In this document: positions 17,519 through 30,517 of the stretch, piece by piece | Layout: each line of letters starts with the position of its first letter | How positions within the stretch are numbered: the stretch's first letter is position 1 | Assembly: GCA_017893485.1 (NCBI GenBank) | Contig: CM030363.1 | Span: forward strand, 86,197,730 to 86,261,729 | Source: Hemerocallis citrina | Lineage: Eukaryota > Streptophyta > Magnoliopsida > Asparagales > Asphodelaceae | Direction of reading: 5' to 3' | Length of the DNA: 64,000 bases | Notes under the pieces: model-generated | What the model was told of the DNA's origin: nothing | The model's database searches: none | The model's input: only the letters and a program-made list of their open reading frames with translations | Program-made: the position numbers and the translations under genes

Positions 17519-20500
17519 TGTAACCCCTATTTTTCGTTTTTCGTATTTTTTGTATATTTTTCTCTTTCTTGGGTATTTGTACTCTCTTGTATTTTCTTGG
17601 ACCGTATATTGGAGTTGTTTTCAATATATATTCAATTTATTTCATTTTGAGCTCTTGTGTCTGATTGTTTGTCTTTTTTCTTCGTTCCTTATCGATTGCT
17701 ATATTTTCTCTTTATTGGATCTTGCTCTATTCTCTTTTGCTCGTGTTTTGGGTGCTCGTGGTTTCTTTTGCCTAAGCCTATTGATAATCCTATTTGCATT
17801 TAAACCTAGATCCTCATAACTATCCATAAACCCAATTGATAAACCAAATCCTATTCAAATCCTAATTTTAAACCAACTCCTATTACTACTCCTATTGGAC
17901 CCATGAACCCAATAACCCAATACCCAACATCTCCTGAAACCCTAAAAATCAAAACCCTATAAAAACCCACCATCACTCTCTCTCTCCCCTACCGAACCCT
18001 AATCCCCACTCATACTGTGCAACCCCCACCTTCAACCTCCGAAACCCTACTGCCGACTAACCCCATTGCTCCACCTCCCGACCACCAAAAACCCCTCCAC
18101 TGCCTTTCATTTCCATCTCCAACTGAACCCCATTACCACTGACTGCACTTGAACCCATTGCCGACCCTGCACCCGACCACCTCTTCGCCCGATCACCCCC
18201 TAGCCTGAGCTCTGATCGTCTCCGTCATCTCTCCCGTTCCCTCTCTGTTCTGTTCGGTGCGCCCAGCGATGCCAGCCGAAGCCGACACCGCCAGCGCCGC
18301 ATGTCCCTCCCTCCGGTCTTCTTTGCCGACTGCAGTTGCAACAGCGGCAGCCACTGCATTGGCCGCCATTCGTACATGTTATCTCGAGCTCTTGCTTTTG
18401 GATTGTGTTCGTGGGATTCTTTCGATCGTTTTGTTCGTTGGTCGGAAATCCATTCTCGTTATTCTTGGTGTTCTTCGTTTTTGTCATCGGTTAAGGCAAG
18501 TAACTTGTACTCAAATTCCTTTTTATAATACAAGTCAAAAAAATACCGCTTATAGAGTAGTTGGGTTCTAGAGAAAATTCGTGTGTGTGTTGTTTTTGAT
18601 GGATTTTGTCTCTATAGTGCTATTTAACCATAGTTACCTCACGACACAAAAATTGACATGAGAACAACTAGGTTTGACCGTTCTTGATCTATTTCATATA
18701 TGTGAGATAATTAGGTGAAATTATGTGTTTGATGAGATCCATGTGATATGATGGTTGTGAATATGTTGTATACTCTATATCATGATGTTTGGACACTTAG
18801 TAGACTCTATACCATGTTTGATTGTGATTGGAACGAGTTTCGTGTGGTTTATGTTGGTTTTGTTTTCAAGAGAAAATATGCAATTGTCGATGGTCAGTTT
18901 TGATTTGTATTTTAGACCCTATTAAGGTCAGAATTTTTAATTTTTGTATTAGAAATGAATTGTAGAGAAACCTGTCTTCTTTCCAAACTCTCTGACCTTG
19001 ATCGATTTCGTTTTCGTATGAGTGAGTTATGGCTATTTTACTACAGAGGTGTATTCTATTTCCAGATTTTGTTTCTTGATGATTTTGATGATTAAACTAT
19101 TTTGATACTAGTCTTAATTATATTATTTTGATCTGAACCTTTGTACAGTATTTTTATATCTATTTAGGGATTACCCAGAATTTTGGTGAATTTTATTGCT
19201 TGGTTATGAAAGCTAGACTTGCTGTATTTTGCTCGCAGTTCTGTAAAGAATCGTATTTTTACCCAATTTTCCTTTACTGTATGAAAAATATTTATGAAAT
19301 ATGAAAGTTAGCTTATTTTGTCTATTTTCATCTCCTTTTGATGGATTTGGATTTCGTTTCACGATTTGCGAGATATTACAGTTTTCGTACAGCAGTGTTG
19401 GGAATTCCAGACTTGCCAAACTATCGTTTCTTGATGTTTTCCTATTTTTGTTGACTGAACTAATTTTACTGGAATATTACGAAACTTTATATTATGATAA
19501 TAGACATATAGGGGATTACCCCAGAGTTTTCCTGAATTTATTTGAGATGTTTTTATGCTGTTTCTCTGACTTTGAATACGATTTACTGATTTCTGGCTGA
19601 ACGTGTTTTCTGGATTCAAATCAGTTTTGAGTTATGATTTTGTGAAATACTATATGGCTTATATATAATCTATGGATTCGTGTGGAAGTCTATTTTCCAT
19701 ATTCTTTGACGGATTCAGATTTAGATTTCTGTAGTAACGGAAATAACTGTTTTAGTACTGTACTTTCATGCTGTCCTGAATATGAACATACACTGTTTTG
19801 CTCGTTTATGTGACCGTATATCATCTATGCATGTTTATTTATTTTCCTGAACCTAATACTGATTGTATCATGTTAGTTTGACACTATTTCATGCACTATT
19901 ATGTCTGTTGATAACCATAATAAAAGTGATCAAGCCGGGGTTTCTTAAGGGAAGATCTAGTAGTGGAAAATATGGAAACGTATACTTAGAAGGGAACTAG
20001 TGTTCCATACTGTTACTGTTACTGATACTGTTACTTTTACTTTTACTGCTACTGTTACTGTTATTTCTACTGCTACTGCTACTGTTACTGATACCTGAGT
20101 ACATTGCCCTATTATGGTCCACTATGAAATCTAAAAGCGAAACTATTTGTTGTAGCAACCATGTATTATATTTTGGGGCGCATGAAGTGCTACCTAGCTA
20201 GTAATACACATAAGACTGTAAGAACATAAGACTGATACTATTAGACTGATACTTCTAGACTGATACTGTTATACTGTTACACTGATATACTGAGCTTACT
20301 TTTACTGGACACTGTTAGTTGCCATATGACACTATACTTGACACATTCATTTGTACTGTTAGTATACCATGCTAGTTGACTTTGTTTTACTGATTCATGC
20401 TAGTTTTTACTATTGATGCATTATTCCATGCTATTTTTTTTACCCTTCCCATGTACTTGTATCCTACATTATAAGTGGCCCGTAACTTGCGTTGACGGGT

Positions 20501-20923
20501 ACTTGTTTTCTCTTTCCTTCTCCTACAATTATTAATTACGGATCAGGATGGTCAGTTGCCCGACGGCACTGGCGAAATGAGATATTAGTGCTGGATTCTT
20601 GCTTATTAGTATTGCTATTATTGTTGCTTTGAATAATGTATTTTGAGTACTTGGATGATTACTTTGTATTTTGGGCGATGTGACTCCGGATTTTATCTTG
20701 TCCAGATTCTGATTTATTTGAGCTTAATGTGTTTTGTTTCAAGTAAATTCTGTCGGTTTATTAATTAAATTATGCATGTGTGGTTGACTCTTTTGCTTCT
20801 GACTCTGATTATTTTGTGAGATATTGTAAAGATTCATGAACAGCTTATGGATGATGCAAATCATTCGCTGGGTTAAGTCGCGTATCTGTATCTCGTATTC
20901 TTTTTGGGAAGCGGGGTCTGACA
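17519..20923 (+). mobile_element. Gypsy LTR, family A (5' LTR of a truncated element)
   Basis: Starts TGTAACCCCTATTTTTCG and ends AAGCGGGGTCTGACA, about 3.4 kb. A tRNA-Met primer site follows 10 bp later (20934), which marks this as a 5' LTR. It carries a TATA box (17958), a C-rich leader-like block (17985-18260) and a run of ACTGTTACTGATACTG-type short repeats (20010-20330). A second copy lies in inverse orientation at 51015-54429. Long LTRs of this kind fit Tekay-type chromoviruses. The internal body is almost all gone. Confidence 0.85.
17958..17965 (+). promoter_or_regulatory. TATA box of LTR family A
   Basis: TATAAAAA shortly before a CT-rich leader (CATCACTCTCTCTCTCC), typical of a U3/R boundary. 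Confidence 0.55.
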
Positions 20924-20933
20924 AGGCTTTTAG

Positions 20934-20945
20934 TGGTATCAGAGC
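20934..20945 (+). other. Primer-binding site, tRNA-Met
   Basis: TGGTATCAGAGC, the exact complement of the 3' end of plant initiator tRNA-Met, 10 bp after the family-A LTR. Confidence 0.9.
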
Positions 20946-21151
20946 CCAGGTTTGGCTAATGTACTAGTTGCCTAATATATTAGACAAGCTTGGCTCGAAA
21001 TGGGATCGGCTCAACATTTCACCAACCATGCATACGTAAATGAATTATTATCAACTTTGATTCTGGATGCTAATTGTTTTGATTTTTGGTGCAGCTTTAG
21101 CTCATGGGAATTCTTCTCAACCTGATCCGATTGAGGCTGTCACTGCTGACT
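20946..21151 (+). other. Remnant of family-A internal region
   Basis: About 200 bp of leader with no recognisable gag. It ends where sequence of another LTR type begins. Confidence 0.5.
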
Positions 21152-21286
21152 CAAAATAGGGTAAAATCAATATGGGAAATGCATAAATAGTCAGAATCTA
21201 AAATACGTACTGAAAACATGTTACAAAATACACGTGCATAACACACAAGGGCAAAATTGTCATTTCCAATTTTGCCGGGTGTCACA
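21152..21286 (-). repeat. Remnant of the 5' end of a minus-strand Gypsy LTR
   Basis: Matches the outermost 130 bp of the LTRs ending at 26664 and 58523, all reading towards GGGTGTTACA on + (here GGGTGTCACA). Only the first 135 bp of the LTR are kept. Confidence 0.65.
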
Positions 21287-21896
21287 CATAGAGATTAAAT
21301 CTTTTCGTCATTCTTTGCTTGCGCCTACAACCGAGAGGGATGAGTTGAAAAATATAGTTCTTGAGAAGAAATTGGAGGTTACTCATCTAAAGGAGAATGT
21401 CCTCAAACACCCAGCGAAGCTCATTCGAACTGCTCAGCTCGCACTTGTATGGTCTGTTAGAAGATTAGGGTCAAAGATGCATAGCTGAAGGATAGGCTTG
21501 TCGAGCAGGAGGTGAAGAACCATTGATTGAAGTTACTATTTGAGGGGAGTCGGACCAGGAGCACCTCTTTCTCTCACGATGAAAAAAATCAAGGGAGGTC
21601 GTTCAACGAACTTGCCTTACGTTCAAAAGGGACCTCAGGGAACCGGGAGATACCCAAAATGGGGTAGCCGGTTCATCAAGCGTGGCTTCTATTGAGGGAG
21701 CGGACTACGTTCACGGTCTCCCGGCTCATTCTCAATCTAAACGAATGGTATTTCCCTCTGGTCGTTCAAGAGAAGCCATAACCTACGTGTATCCTGTAAC
21801 CAAAATATTCCCTTCCCTTGAGGGAGTCGAGATGACTCTGAGGGAGGCTTGTAAACTTGTTGATCTTTTCCTTCAATGTATCTTTTTGAACTTGTA
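21287..21896 (+). pseudogene. Tat-lineage accessory (antisense) gene, 3' part
   Basis: The + strand reads TERDELKNIVLEKKLEVTHL, a coiled-coil-like segment, then degenerates with stops and ends with an open piece (EGADYVHGLPAHSQ ... FPSLEGVEMTLREACKLVD). The first part aligns with the minus-strand copy at 32066-32260 (DRDELKIVVLEKCFEVAHLK) and the last part with 58640-58700. The 109-118-bp tandem repeats of the Tat element follow downstream. The N-terminal half is missing. Confidence 0.65.
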
Positions 21897-21959
21897 ATCG
21901 TATTTTGATGTACAATGAAAGAATCTTCTAAGTGTTCATGTATTTTCTCTTGTCACCTT

Positions 21960-22374
21960 TGAGTTGTGGCTCTCTATGTTAGAGTCATCGAGTTGTAAGG
22001 TCAGCTCTGGTAGAGAGTTGGACCCCTCGTGTCCTTGTTTTGGCCAGTTGCTTGAGTAGCACAAGGGAAGGGATGGACTCATTCTTTTTGATCAAGGTGG
22101 TCAACGAGTTTTGGGAGTAGTCATTTCGAATTGCGAGTTCAGCTCTAAAGTTTCTTATTTGTACGTTGCTAGAGCAACTTCGAGCCATGAGTACGAACTC
22201 CGAGCTTATTGTTTCGTGAGTTTAACGAATTTTAGGAGTAGATAGAGTTGTGAGCTGAGCTCTGAACCTTCTTACTTGCAAGTTGATAAAGTAACTCCGA
22301 GCCATGAGTATGGACTCCGAACGGGTTGTGTTAAAGAGTTATTGAGTTGTAGGAGCATATCGAGTGGCAAGTTG
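21960..22374. repeat. Tat-type tandem repeats, 3-4 copies
   Basis: Degenerate units of about 110-118 bp with the core GCTAGAGCAACTTCGAGCCA and TATGGACTCCGAAC. They are the same family as the array at 58790-60330 and are cut at 22374 by LTR family B. Confidence 0.75.
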
Positions 22375-24869
22375 TGTAACGCCCCGAATTCCAAAACACG
22401 GTTATTTGCAACACAATAGGATCTTTTACTTCAAATTCGTACAATTTAACATGGAATTAAAAACTTTTCATACAACACTGTTATTTTACATTTACGCAGC
22501 GAAAAAATGAATAATTACAACACGATAAAAATACAACTTGAATGACAGCAACTAAAATTTGACAGCAATCTTTAGCACCAAATCATCTTTGTGTTCTTTT
22601 GCAAACACAAATTCTGCACTGAAAATTGTGGGCACGTCAGTTGCTTACAACCGACGCAATATTATTAACGGTCATCCTCACTATGCCGTAATATAACAGT
22701 TCTTTATACAATAGCAAAACACAACCACAACTTGAATGCAAACAAAGTGTAAAGAGTGACTATCCTAAACATGATAGTGTATGTTATGCCTTAGATGCCT
22801 AATGCAGACTTACACTACGATGCACTAATACGTACTTGTTTGGATTCTATGCATCCCATACTACATAGGTCCGAGGGCAAGCCCATATCAAACTCCTCAA
22901 TATAGGGTTTAATCCCTCGCCATGAATTACTACTATGGTGACTAATGTATATTTTAGATATTCTGTGAGTATCTAGTACCACCCTGATAATTCTTGAGTA
23001 TCATACTCCCACTTCAAGTGATTTTGGACACACTGCCTCACACCCAGTAATTATGGAGATGAATATCCACTCTGCGAGCTATGACCCCGATAATTCTTGA
23101 GTATCGTACTCCCACTTTAAGTGATTTGGACACACTGCCTCACACCCAGTAATTCTGGAGGCGAATACCCATACCGCGATGTCATCGGTACCGCATCAAA
23201 CAAATACCCCACGAGCGTCGCCTCGATCCCAGTAATTCTAGAGTAATATCCCCCACCGCGAGCCTCAACCCTGGTAATTCTGGAGATACCTCCCACCGCG
23301 TTATCTAGGCCCTCATACTCGTGTTTGCCCATACCTCATCACATCTCCACTTAGTGTCGAACCCTATGTTTTAGTTTTGAAAATTATCACACCCTAGAGC
23401 TAGCTTACCCTACCGGACTTAAACCAACATACGAGAAAGTCAGCCCACACTGGCTACTTCTCAAAGAGAGAGTCAACCCACACTGGTTACTCATAATCTC
23501 ATAATAAAAACTGCCGGTCACTAGGGTCTCGCCTAGCCTCTAGATTCTAACAACTATCTCATTCTAGAGATCAACAATATGTTATATTCAACCTCAACAA
23601 CAATATTTCAATTTTCAAATCAAATAGTTTTCTTCGACCCTGAAGTATTCCACTTTCATAATTCATCCATTAATAATTTCCAACTCGAACTTTCTCATAA
23701 ACAAATTTTTAATTATTCAATCACACTAATCACTTCCGAAAATTCTTGAAACTTATTTCTTCACATTAATTCTCTTTCAAAATAACTCTTTCTATATTTT
23801 AAACAAAACTCATTTCTTCATTCAAAATTTTCCGAACTTCATTAAAACCATGCTCAAAATTATTTATTTCAAATCCCAACTTTATATCACTTTTATTTAA
23901 AAACAAACTTAATAATCTTCAATTAAATGTATCTTCAATTTTGAAGCCTAACTCAATACATAAACAAAACAGACCCCTTTTTATAATTCAAAATTTTATT
24001 TTAGAATAGTATGTAAAATCTCCAAATTATTTTACTAATGTTTCATAAATTTTCATACATTCACCCATTAAAAAAAGTTACTCAAAGTCCCAAAAGAAAG
24101 TGTTTAAAAAAAAAATAAGGCTACACTCTAGATCGAACAAGGGTCAGCACAGAGAAACCCAAGCACCAAACCAGTGGGCTAACTGCGCCCAATGATAAGA
24201 ATCATCTACTAACTTTTAAATACTCAAATTCATATTAATTCATCCTGTTAAAAAAAATGTTGGAAAACCCACTGAGCATTGCCATACTCGAACCCGCGCA
24301 AACCAAGAGGCGCCTAAATGCCTACCCACTGAGCCGTAGCTCAGTTCACACCCTCTATGGGATTTAAATCCTCATATAGTTGGTCTCGGCTAACTCATTT
24401 CTCTTTAAACTTCGCACATTCAATTTTGACCCATTCGATCAATTAAATACATCAATCTACGCATCAGAGATACAATGTACTGAATTCTAATGCAACAATA
24501 AGTTCACACAAATTAAAACTTTCAATCACATAAAGAGTAACTCAATTATCACTATAATTTACGAAATATTAATTCTACTTCAATATATTTCTTCCTCCAT
24601 GACAATTAGCAATATGAGAAATTGTTTTTCTTCGAGTTCAAGTAAATTCGCATTTCATAAAATATCTAATTCTCTAAAGAGAACACAAAATAACATTTCA
24701 CATGGTAATTTACACAATTTCTAAACTTTAATTTCTCAAGTCTACTTTAATTATCATTGATTTCACTCAAAATTTTAGAGTTTCTTCTATTACACACATC
24801 ACAATCAATGAGAGTAAATTAATCATTATACATTAACAATTTAAATTTTAGACAACTACACGAATTTGT

Positions 24870-25960
24870 TCCCAAACTCACCCACTTTTTGAAAGTTTTC
24901 CCAAACTAACCCACTTTCTTAAAAAATTCCCAAACTGACCTACTCGCTTTCTCAGATAGCGAGTTTAGTCAAAATCCACTCGCTATCTGAGAAAGCGAGT
25001 GTTGGTTTCGGATTTTTTGGTTTTTCCTTTAACCAAAACTCGCCGTTTCAAAAAGCAAGCTTGTTTTAGCCAAACTCGCTTTTTGAGACAGCGACTGTCC
25101 ATTGGATTATGTTAGTTATCCATTAATCATCCCATTATAATATTATAATTATTATTTTATAAAACCCCCCTCACTGTTCATCTCTCTCTCCATCTCTCCT
25201 CCTCTGTTTCTTCTGAAACCCGAACCCAACCCATCGAACCCCCCCGCTCATCGCCATCGCCTCCCTACCTCGACGCTGCCTCTCCGCCTTCTTCCTCCAC
25301 TGTCCTATCAACAACCTTGCCTCACCGCACCCCAACTCGCTGATCCTGAACTAGGAAAGATGGATTTACTAAGCAGGATGGATTTACATCGCTTTTGAGT
25401 CAAGTTGTCCAATTTCCAGATACATTACTATCAGAAAAACAAAACATATTGAGGAATTACCCAACTTAAGTAGACTTTCCGAGTTCTATCATTCCAAAAC
25501 AATTGTGCTAAAAAAAGGAGAAGAAACTAAACATTGGCTTCTGCCAATCCGATTTCATTCGGTTTATAACAGGGATATTGCCCAACTAACTGCTCTGATA
25601 TCTGAAATGAATTATGATTCCGAAATCAATACAAATCATCATCAATATCCATTAATTCTACAAATCTTTCAAAGGCAATGAAATAACTACATTTGCAACT
25701 AATGTTAGATCTCGGAATCCCCAGATACTTGCGAACATAAACTTTGATCATTTACCAAATTAGTTCAAACATCAATACCAAAAAGAACAGAAGTTGACCA
25801 AAATAAGATGTATACGCAAAATTAGGATAAAATTGTTTTACAGTATATATAAACTGAACAGAAAAACTGGAGTATCTGGCACTCTTACAACTAGGAAAGG
25901 AAAGTTGAAAGCTAAAAACACAGAAACAAGTGGGGTATGAGTTAAGGTCAAGCATACTAT
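24870..25960. other. Block inside LTR B, possible separate insertion
   Basis: Starts with three spaced CCCAAACT(N)ACCCACTTT copies, then a perfect hairpin (24942-24964 with 24978-25000). A C-rich region (25155-25350) resembling a plant 5' leader follows, then AT-rich DNA. No coding family was recognised. Whether this is normal LTR sequence or a nested non-autonomous transposon cannot be decided here. Confidence 0.35.
24942..25000. repeat. Perfect 23-bp inverted repeat
   Basis: ACTCGCTTTCTCAGATAGCGAGT is written here only by its arms: 24942-24964 pairs base for base with 24978-25000 across a 13-bp loop. A looser version (AACTCGCTTTTTGAGACAGC) follows at about 25074. Confidence 0.9.
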
Positions 25961-26664
25961 TTCAAGATATATTTAAATAATATGTGCATCGCAAACATAT
26001 TTATATATAATATGTATTTAAATAAAATTAGTTTAGTTTAATTATAAATTAGATTTGTTATGCACAAATAAAATAAACACACACACACACTTCAAATTTT
26101 TTTAGCGAGAATACAATCCAACATGTGCATCGCAAACACATGCACTGCACGTAAAAATCAATATTCAAATACAGAATCGATTTTATCATTGGGAAAAATG
26201 TTTATTGAAATACAACATACGAAAAATATATTTCATTAACTATATATATACACACTAATGCAATCAACACGTACATAGAAAACATGTGCATCGCACGTAT
26301 AAAAAATATTTTAATTAAAATAGGAAAAAAATAAATTTTCGTTTATAAAACGAATTCGAACATGTCATAAAATAAATAATTGAAACCCATAGAAAATATT
26401 ACACGTAACGGTAGAATATATGTAATTGACACGTGCATCGATAACACGTGCAATGTACATAAAAACACAAAGATTGAAATTTAATATTTCAGTTGGTTCA
26501 AATAGGATAAAATGAATTTCGAGAAGACAGAAAATACATAAATAGTCGAAATACAAAATACGTATTTGAATTACGTTACGGATATTACCTGTAACGGTAC
26601 AAAATACACATATGTAATACACGAGGGGGGAAATTGTCATACCCTAATTTTGCGGGGTGTTACA

Positions 26665-26680
26665 CTATTCCCCCTTAGAA
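26665..26680 (-). other. Polypurine tract of the minus-strand Gypsy element
   Basis: On the minus strand TTCTAAGGGGGAATAG lies directly before the LTR start, the usual plus-strand primer of Gypsy elements. Confidence 0.75.
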
Positions 26681-29321
26681 CACTTCTGTTCTCATAACTT
26701 ACTGAAAAAAAAGTTATCTTTTGTACACCCCAAAGAAAATATCATTATTGTATATAGAAAAACTGCAAATATTAAGAAAATAAACATAGCATAAAAATAA
26801 GCAATGTGGAAAAGTAAGGCAAACTTATATAAAAAAACTATGAGTGTCAAAATTTATAAGAACGGAACAAGAAAACTAGAGAAATAGCAAAAGAAAAAAA
26901 ATGTGAGCATAAAAGATATGATAGATTGAAAGGAATTTTCATACAAGATAATAAAGTATCAGACACCAAAGAAAAGGAGAACATAAATTAAGTCATCAAT
27001 TGTTAGAGAATTTAAATTTTTTTGACGGAAAGAGATGTTAATTAAAGAAGGAAGGACAAAATGGTCAAAAGCATAAACTAACTAGTAGTATATATACTAC
27101 AAGATAAAATGAGGCAACAAATTAAGAGAAGACTATTAGATAAGAGTTTAAAAAGTTTATGAGCATGAAAATTAGTTAAAAGTATAGACAATATATAAAA
27201 TAATTCTGTATAACAAGTTAATATCATAAAACAATTTGTAAAGTAAATACAATAAAAATTAAAGATATAGAATACTGGTTGACATATATCAAAATATTTT
27301 CAAATTCTCAAGTAGAGCAAGAAAAACCAGCATACAAAATTATATACGTACATAGGCATCAAAATTATAGGTTGAAACAAACAATATCATGATACGAAAA
27401 TTATAAATGATTTGTAGGAGTAAAACAAAACATCATAGTAGAAAAAGTAATAACATATTAATGAAAACAACAAAAAAACTAATTGTATAGAAATAAATTA
27501 TGAATCGTAAAAAAAAAAAGATCTTCTTGTTAGGTGAGTAGCCACCAAATTTAAGATAAGTTAGTAGAAAAATAAAATACGATGAACTGGTATGAAATGC
27601 TAACTAATGTAAAGATTCAAAATAATAAGAAGAAGATGGCAAGATAGTTGATATTAAGTAGTAAATACGCAAGTAGGATCGATATAGAAAATAGTCTAAA
27701 TAATAAGGTAATTGATTTAATGCTAGGTTGTAAAATGGTATAAATTGGTATAAACTAGTACAAAAATAAAGTAGTGGTGAGTAATATATATAGAAACAAA
27801 AATGGGGGTTATCAAGGTAGAAAATCTCTTTTGTTGTGGGTTCACCTCGTTGATGTCCAATTGCAGACTTGCCTCCATGCCCTCAAGTTGCAGAATTGCC
27901 TCAATGACATTCGATTGCAGTTTGCCTTCTGGACATTCGGTTGCAGACTTTGCCTCCCCGACATCCAGTTGCAGATCGTCTCCATTGATGTCTAGTTGCA
28001 GATTTGCCCTCTCGACAACAGGTTGCACCAAAATGGGAGATGAAAAAATGTAATCTTTCATATGGACTTGAGCATATGATGGTTAATAAAGTATGGTGTT
28101 ACGTTTTTGAAATCAGTGATATAAAAAATAGATGTAAAAGTTGTGAATGAAGTAGGAAATTACAACGGCAAAATATTAGAATGAATGTATAGATATTTAA
28201 AGGTAGAATATATAAAATTAGTAGTAATGAAAATGATCTATAACATTAAGACAAAAATAGTATAAAGTATATGCATGAGCTGAAAATACAAATGAGAACA
28301 ATAATTAAGTAGTTTAGTGAATTAGGATAATAAACATAAATAGTTATATCAGTGTAAAATGATATGCCTAGTAAGTATATTGAAATATATGGTATATATA
28401 TATATGGAAATCAGTGGAAAGTATATACAGTAACTAAGAATGTAAAAATAATAAAAATTGAAATAAGAAAAAATATAAATATTGAGTGTATGTATCATAT
28501 TAGAGGAGTGTAAAGCTATAAAATTAATAAGTGGCGATTAATAGCGAAAAGTAAATATAACAAAACAAATTATCAAATAATATGTAATAATAATAGTATC
28601 GAATATAGGCTGTAAAACAAAATGGTATGTAATATTTATATGAGTAGAATATTTCAATCTTGGAAAAATTATAGCATCGTAAAAATCAAGTATTTGTAAA
28701 GTGAATGTAAACATTAAAATTCACAATCTAATAAAAATAATAACAAGAAAAATGATAGTCTTAATAATAATTAACTAAGTAATAATTCAAAACTTAATAG
28801 AATCCGTAAGAGTAATAGCGAAAATAAATAGGTAACGTAAAAGCCCATAAAAGAAACATCAAGAAAGAAAACGTGTAAGTCAAACTTAAAATAATAAGTG
28901 TCAAAGTGGGAAATTATTTATCTGAAAAAATTATTAAATGTTAAAGATAAAAATATTTGTGAAGAAAATACACGAAGAAAAACCACGATAAAAAAAATTA
29001 AAGAAGGAAGTGTGTCTACGTGTAAGGTATCATGGATGTAGGTTCAAACCCACCACGCTTCTGCGCGCCACTCTGATACCAAGGGAAAATATACTCACAT
29101 ACAATCTCACATAAATGTATACGAGGAGAGCATCATGAATGAATTCGAATGCAAGTTCAATGACTACTTCATTCATGACTCCAACCATCCAATAAGGAAA
29201 CAGAGGGGAGGACATCAGTATATAGAGCAACACAAATGTAAATTACTTACATTCTGAACTCACACTTCTAATATCCACCCTAATGTGTCGTCCTTGTAAT
29301 TTTGTACTACTTATTGAAGTT
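26681..29321 (-). mobile_element. Internal region of a non-coding Gypsy derivative
   Basis: About 2.6 kb, very AT-rich, between a polypurine tract and a primer site. No gag, protease, RT or integrase motif was found in any frame. It would be a TRIM/LARD-like non-autonomous element that uses enzymes from relatives. The only structured part is the G/C-richer tandem repeat at 27840-28030. A second tRNA-Met-like complement (29068-29082 on -, TTGGTATCAGAGTGG) lies 240 bp inside. Confidence 0.55.
27840..28030. repeat. Roughly 30-bp minisatellite with open frames on both strands
   Basis: About six or seven units with the core GACATCCAGTTGCAGATTTG, differing by substitutions. The minus strand encodes a repetitive LQLDINGDDLQLDVGEA-type peptide over about 80 codons; the plus strand also stays open, giving a Cys/Ser-rich repeat. 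Open frames on both strands follow naturally from the unit composition, so coding function is uncertain. Confidence 0.75.
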
Positions 29322-29334
29322 GGCTCTAATACCA
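29322..29334 (-). other. Primer-binding site of the minus-strand Gypsy element
   Basis: On the minus strand TGGTATTAGAGCC follows the LTR end (CGTTACA) after GAG. It is the tRNA-Met complement with one change. Confidence 0.8.
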
Positions 29335-29337
29335 CTC

Positions 29338-29635
29338 TGTAACGTCCCGAATTCCAAAACACGTTAATTCGTAGCATAATAGGATCTTTTACTCCAAATT
29401 CGTATAATTTTACAAGGAATTAAAAACTTTTCATACAACACTGTTATTTTACATTTACGCAGCGGAAAAATGAATAATTACAACACGATAAAAATACAAC
29501 TTGAATGAGAGCAACTAAAATCTAACAGCAATCTTTAGCACCAAATTATCTTTGTGTTCTTTTGCAAACCCAAATCCCGTACTGAAAACTGTGGGCATGT
29601 CAGTTGCTTACAACTGACGCAATATTATAAATGGC
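29338..29635 (-). repeat. 3' end of the 5' LTR (family B, minus strand)
   Basis: Matches 22375-22675 and 61959-62260 closely, starting TGTAACGTCCCGAATTCC on +. Homology stops at 29635, where LTR A sequence begins. Confidence 0.8.
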
Positions 29636-30340
29636 TGTTACGTCTCGCTTCCCAAAAGGAATACGGAATACAGTACGTGACTAAACCCAGCAGATAGTTT
29701 TCACCATCCATAAGCTGTACGGATCTACTTGACTCAACAAAATAATAAATATTTATACTCAACGACGCATGCATAAACAATTATAAATCAACACTATTCT
29801 TTCGCAAAAATAATGAACATTCCAAACAAATACGAGATCTGAAACAGAACAATATCCTGGGACTACAAGCCTAAATACAAGTCTCATTACAGTACATGAA
29901 TAAAATAGTTCAAACAGAACATTAAGCAAAATTTACAATGCGCTGCCCAAAACTTTTGCTCACCAACTCCAGTAGGCAAGCAATCACCAAAACCTGCTCA
30001 TATAGCGATTACAAGGAAAAAGGAAGACATGAAAACATAATGCCCATTAGGTGCAAGTTCCGAGCCGCAAGTGGTACAAGTAGGAAAATGGAAGGAAAAA
30101 TAATAAAACAAAAACAGGAAGTACTGACATGGAGGAAAAGCAACAGTAGAGACAGTCTACAGATAACAGGAAACAGTGGTGAACATTGAAGAGTATAACA
30201 GTAACAGTAATAGTGAAGTCAACAGTAACAGTAACAGGATAATAGTAGCAGTAACAGGATATGACAGTGAACTAATGTGATTACTATCTAGGTAGTACTT
30301 CATGCGTCCCAAATTATACCTAATGTTCACCTCCGAGTTT
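29636..30340 (-). repeat. Fragment of LTR family A (3' end), minus strand
   Basis: Starts TGTTACGTCTCGCTTCCC, the reverse complement of the family-A end. It continues with AATATCCTGGG, AACAGTAACAGTAAC runs and CTATCTAGGTAGTACTTCATG, as at 51015-51830. About 700 bp are kept. Confidence 0.7.
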
Positions 30341-30444
30341 AAGTTCGGTAGGGTAAGCTAGCTCTAGGTTTAAAACAAAACATCATAGTTATATTTTGGG
30401 AAAATAAAGATTATATTCATGCTTAGATGAGATCTGAACTCAAG

Positions 30445-30517
<73 letters not shown>

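Larger units (their letters stand above)
22375..26664 (-). repeat. Gypsy LTR family B (3' LTR of a minus-strand element)
   Basis: On the minus strand it starts TGTAACACCCCGCAAAATTA (26664) and ends GGAATTCGGGGCGTTACA (22375). It is preceded by a polypurine tract at 26680-26665, so it is the 3' LTR. At 4290 bp it is long, partly because of a foreign-looking block at about 24870-25960 with a perfect 23-bp hairpin and a C-rich leader. Around 22980-23300 it carries short repeats with GAGTATCGTACTC palindromes. Its last 2 kb match 61959-64000. Confidence 0.75.

Noticed and set aside
17550..17819. Hydrophobic open frame at the start of LTR A, with a similar one on the minus strand at 54183-54395
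   Set aside because: Both are the same T-rich U3 sequence of LTR A; poly-pyrimidine composition produces Phe/Leu-rich translations.
18257..18571. 104-codon Ala/Ser-rich frame in LTR A
   Set aside because: It lies in the C-rich leader of the LTR, has no known domain and is not open in the second LTR copy.
24299..24360. tRNA-like text (GAGCCGTAGCTCAGTTC) near the LTR B middle
   Set aside because: It has no full cloverleaf or B box and recurs as part of LTR B (also at 63960), so it is LTR sequence.
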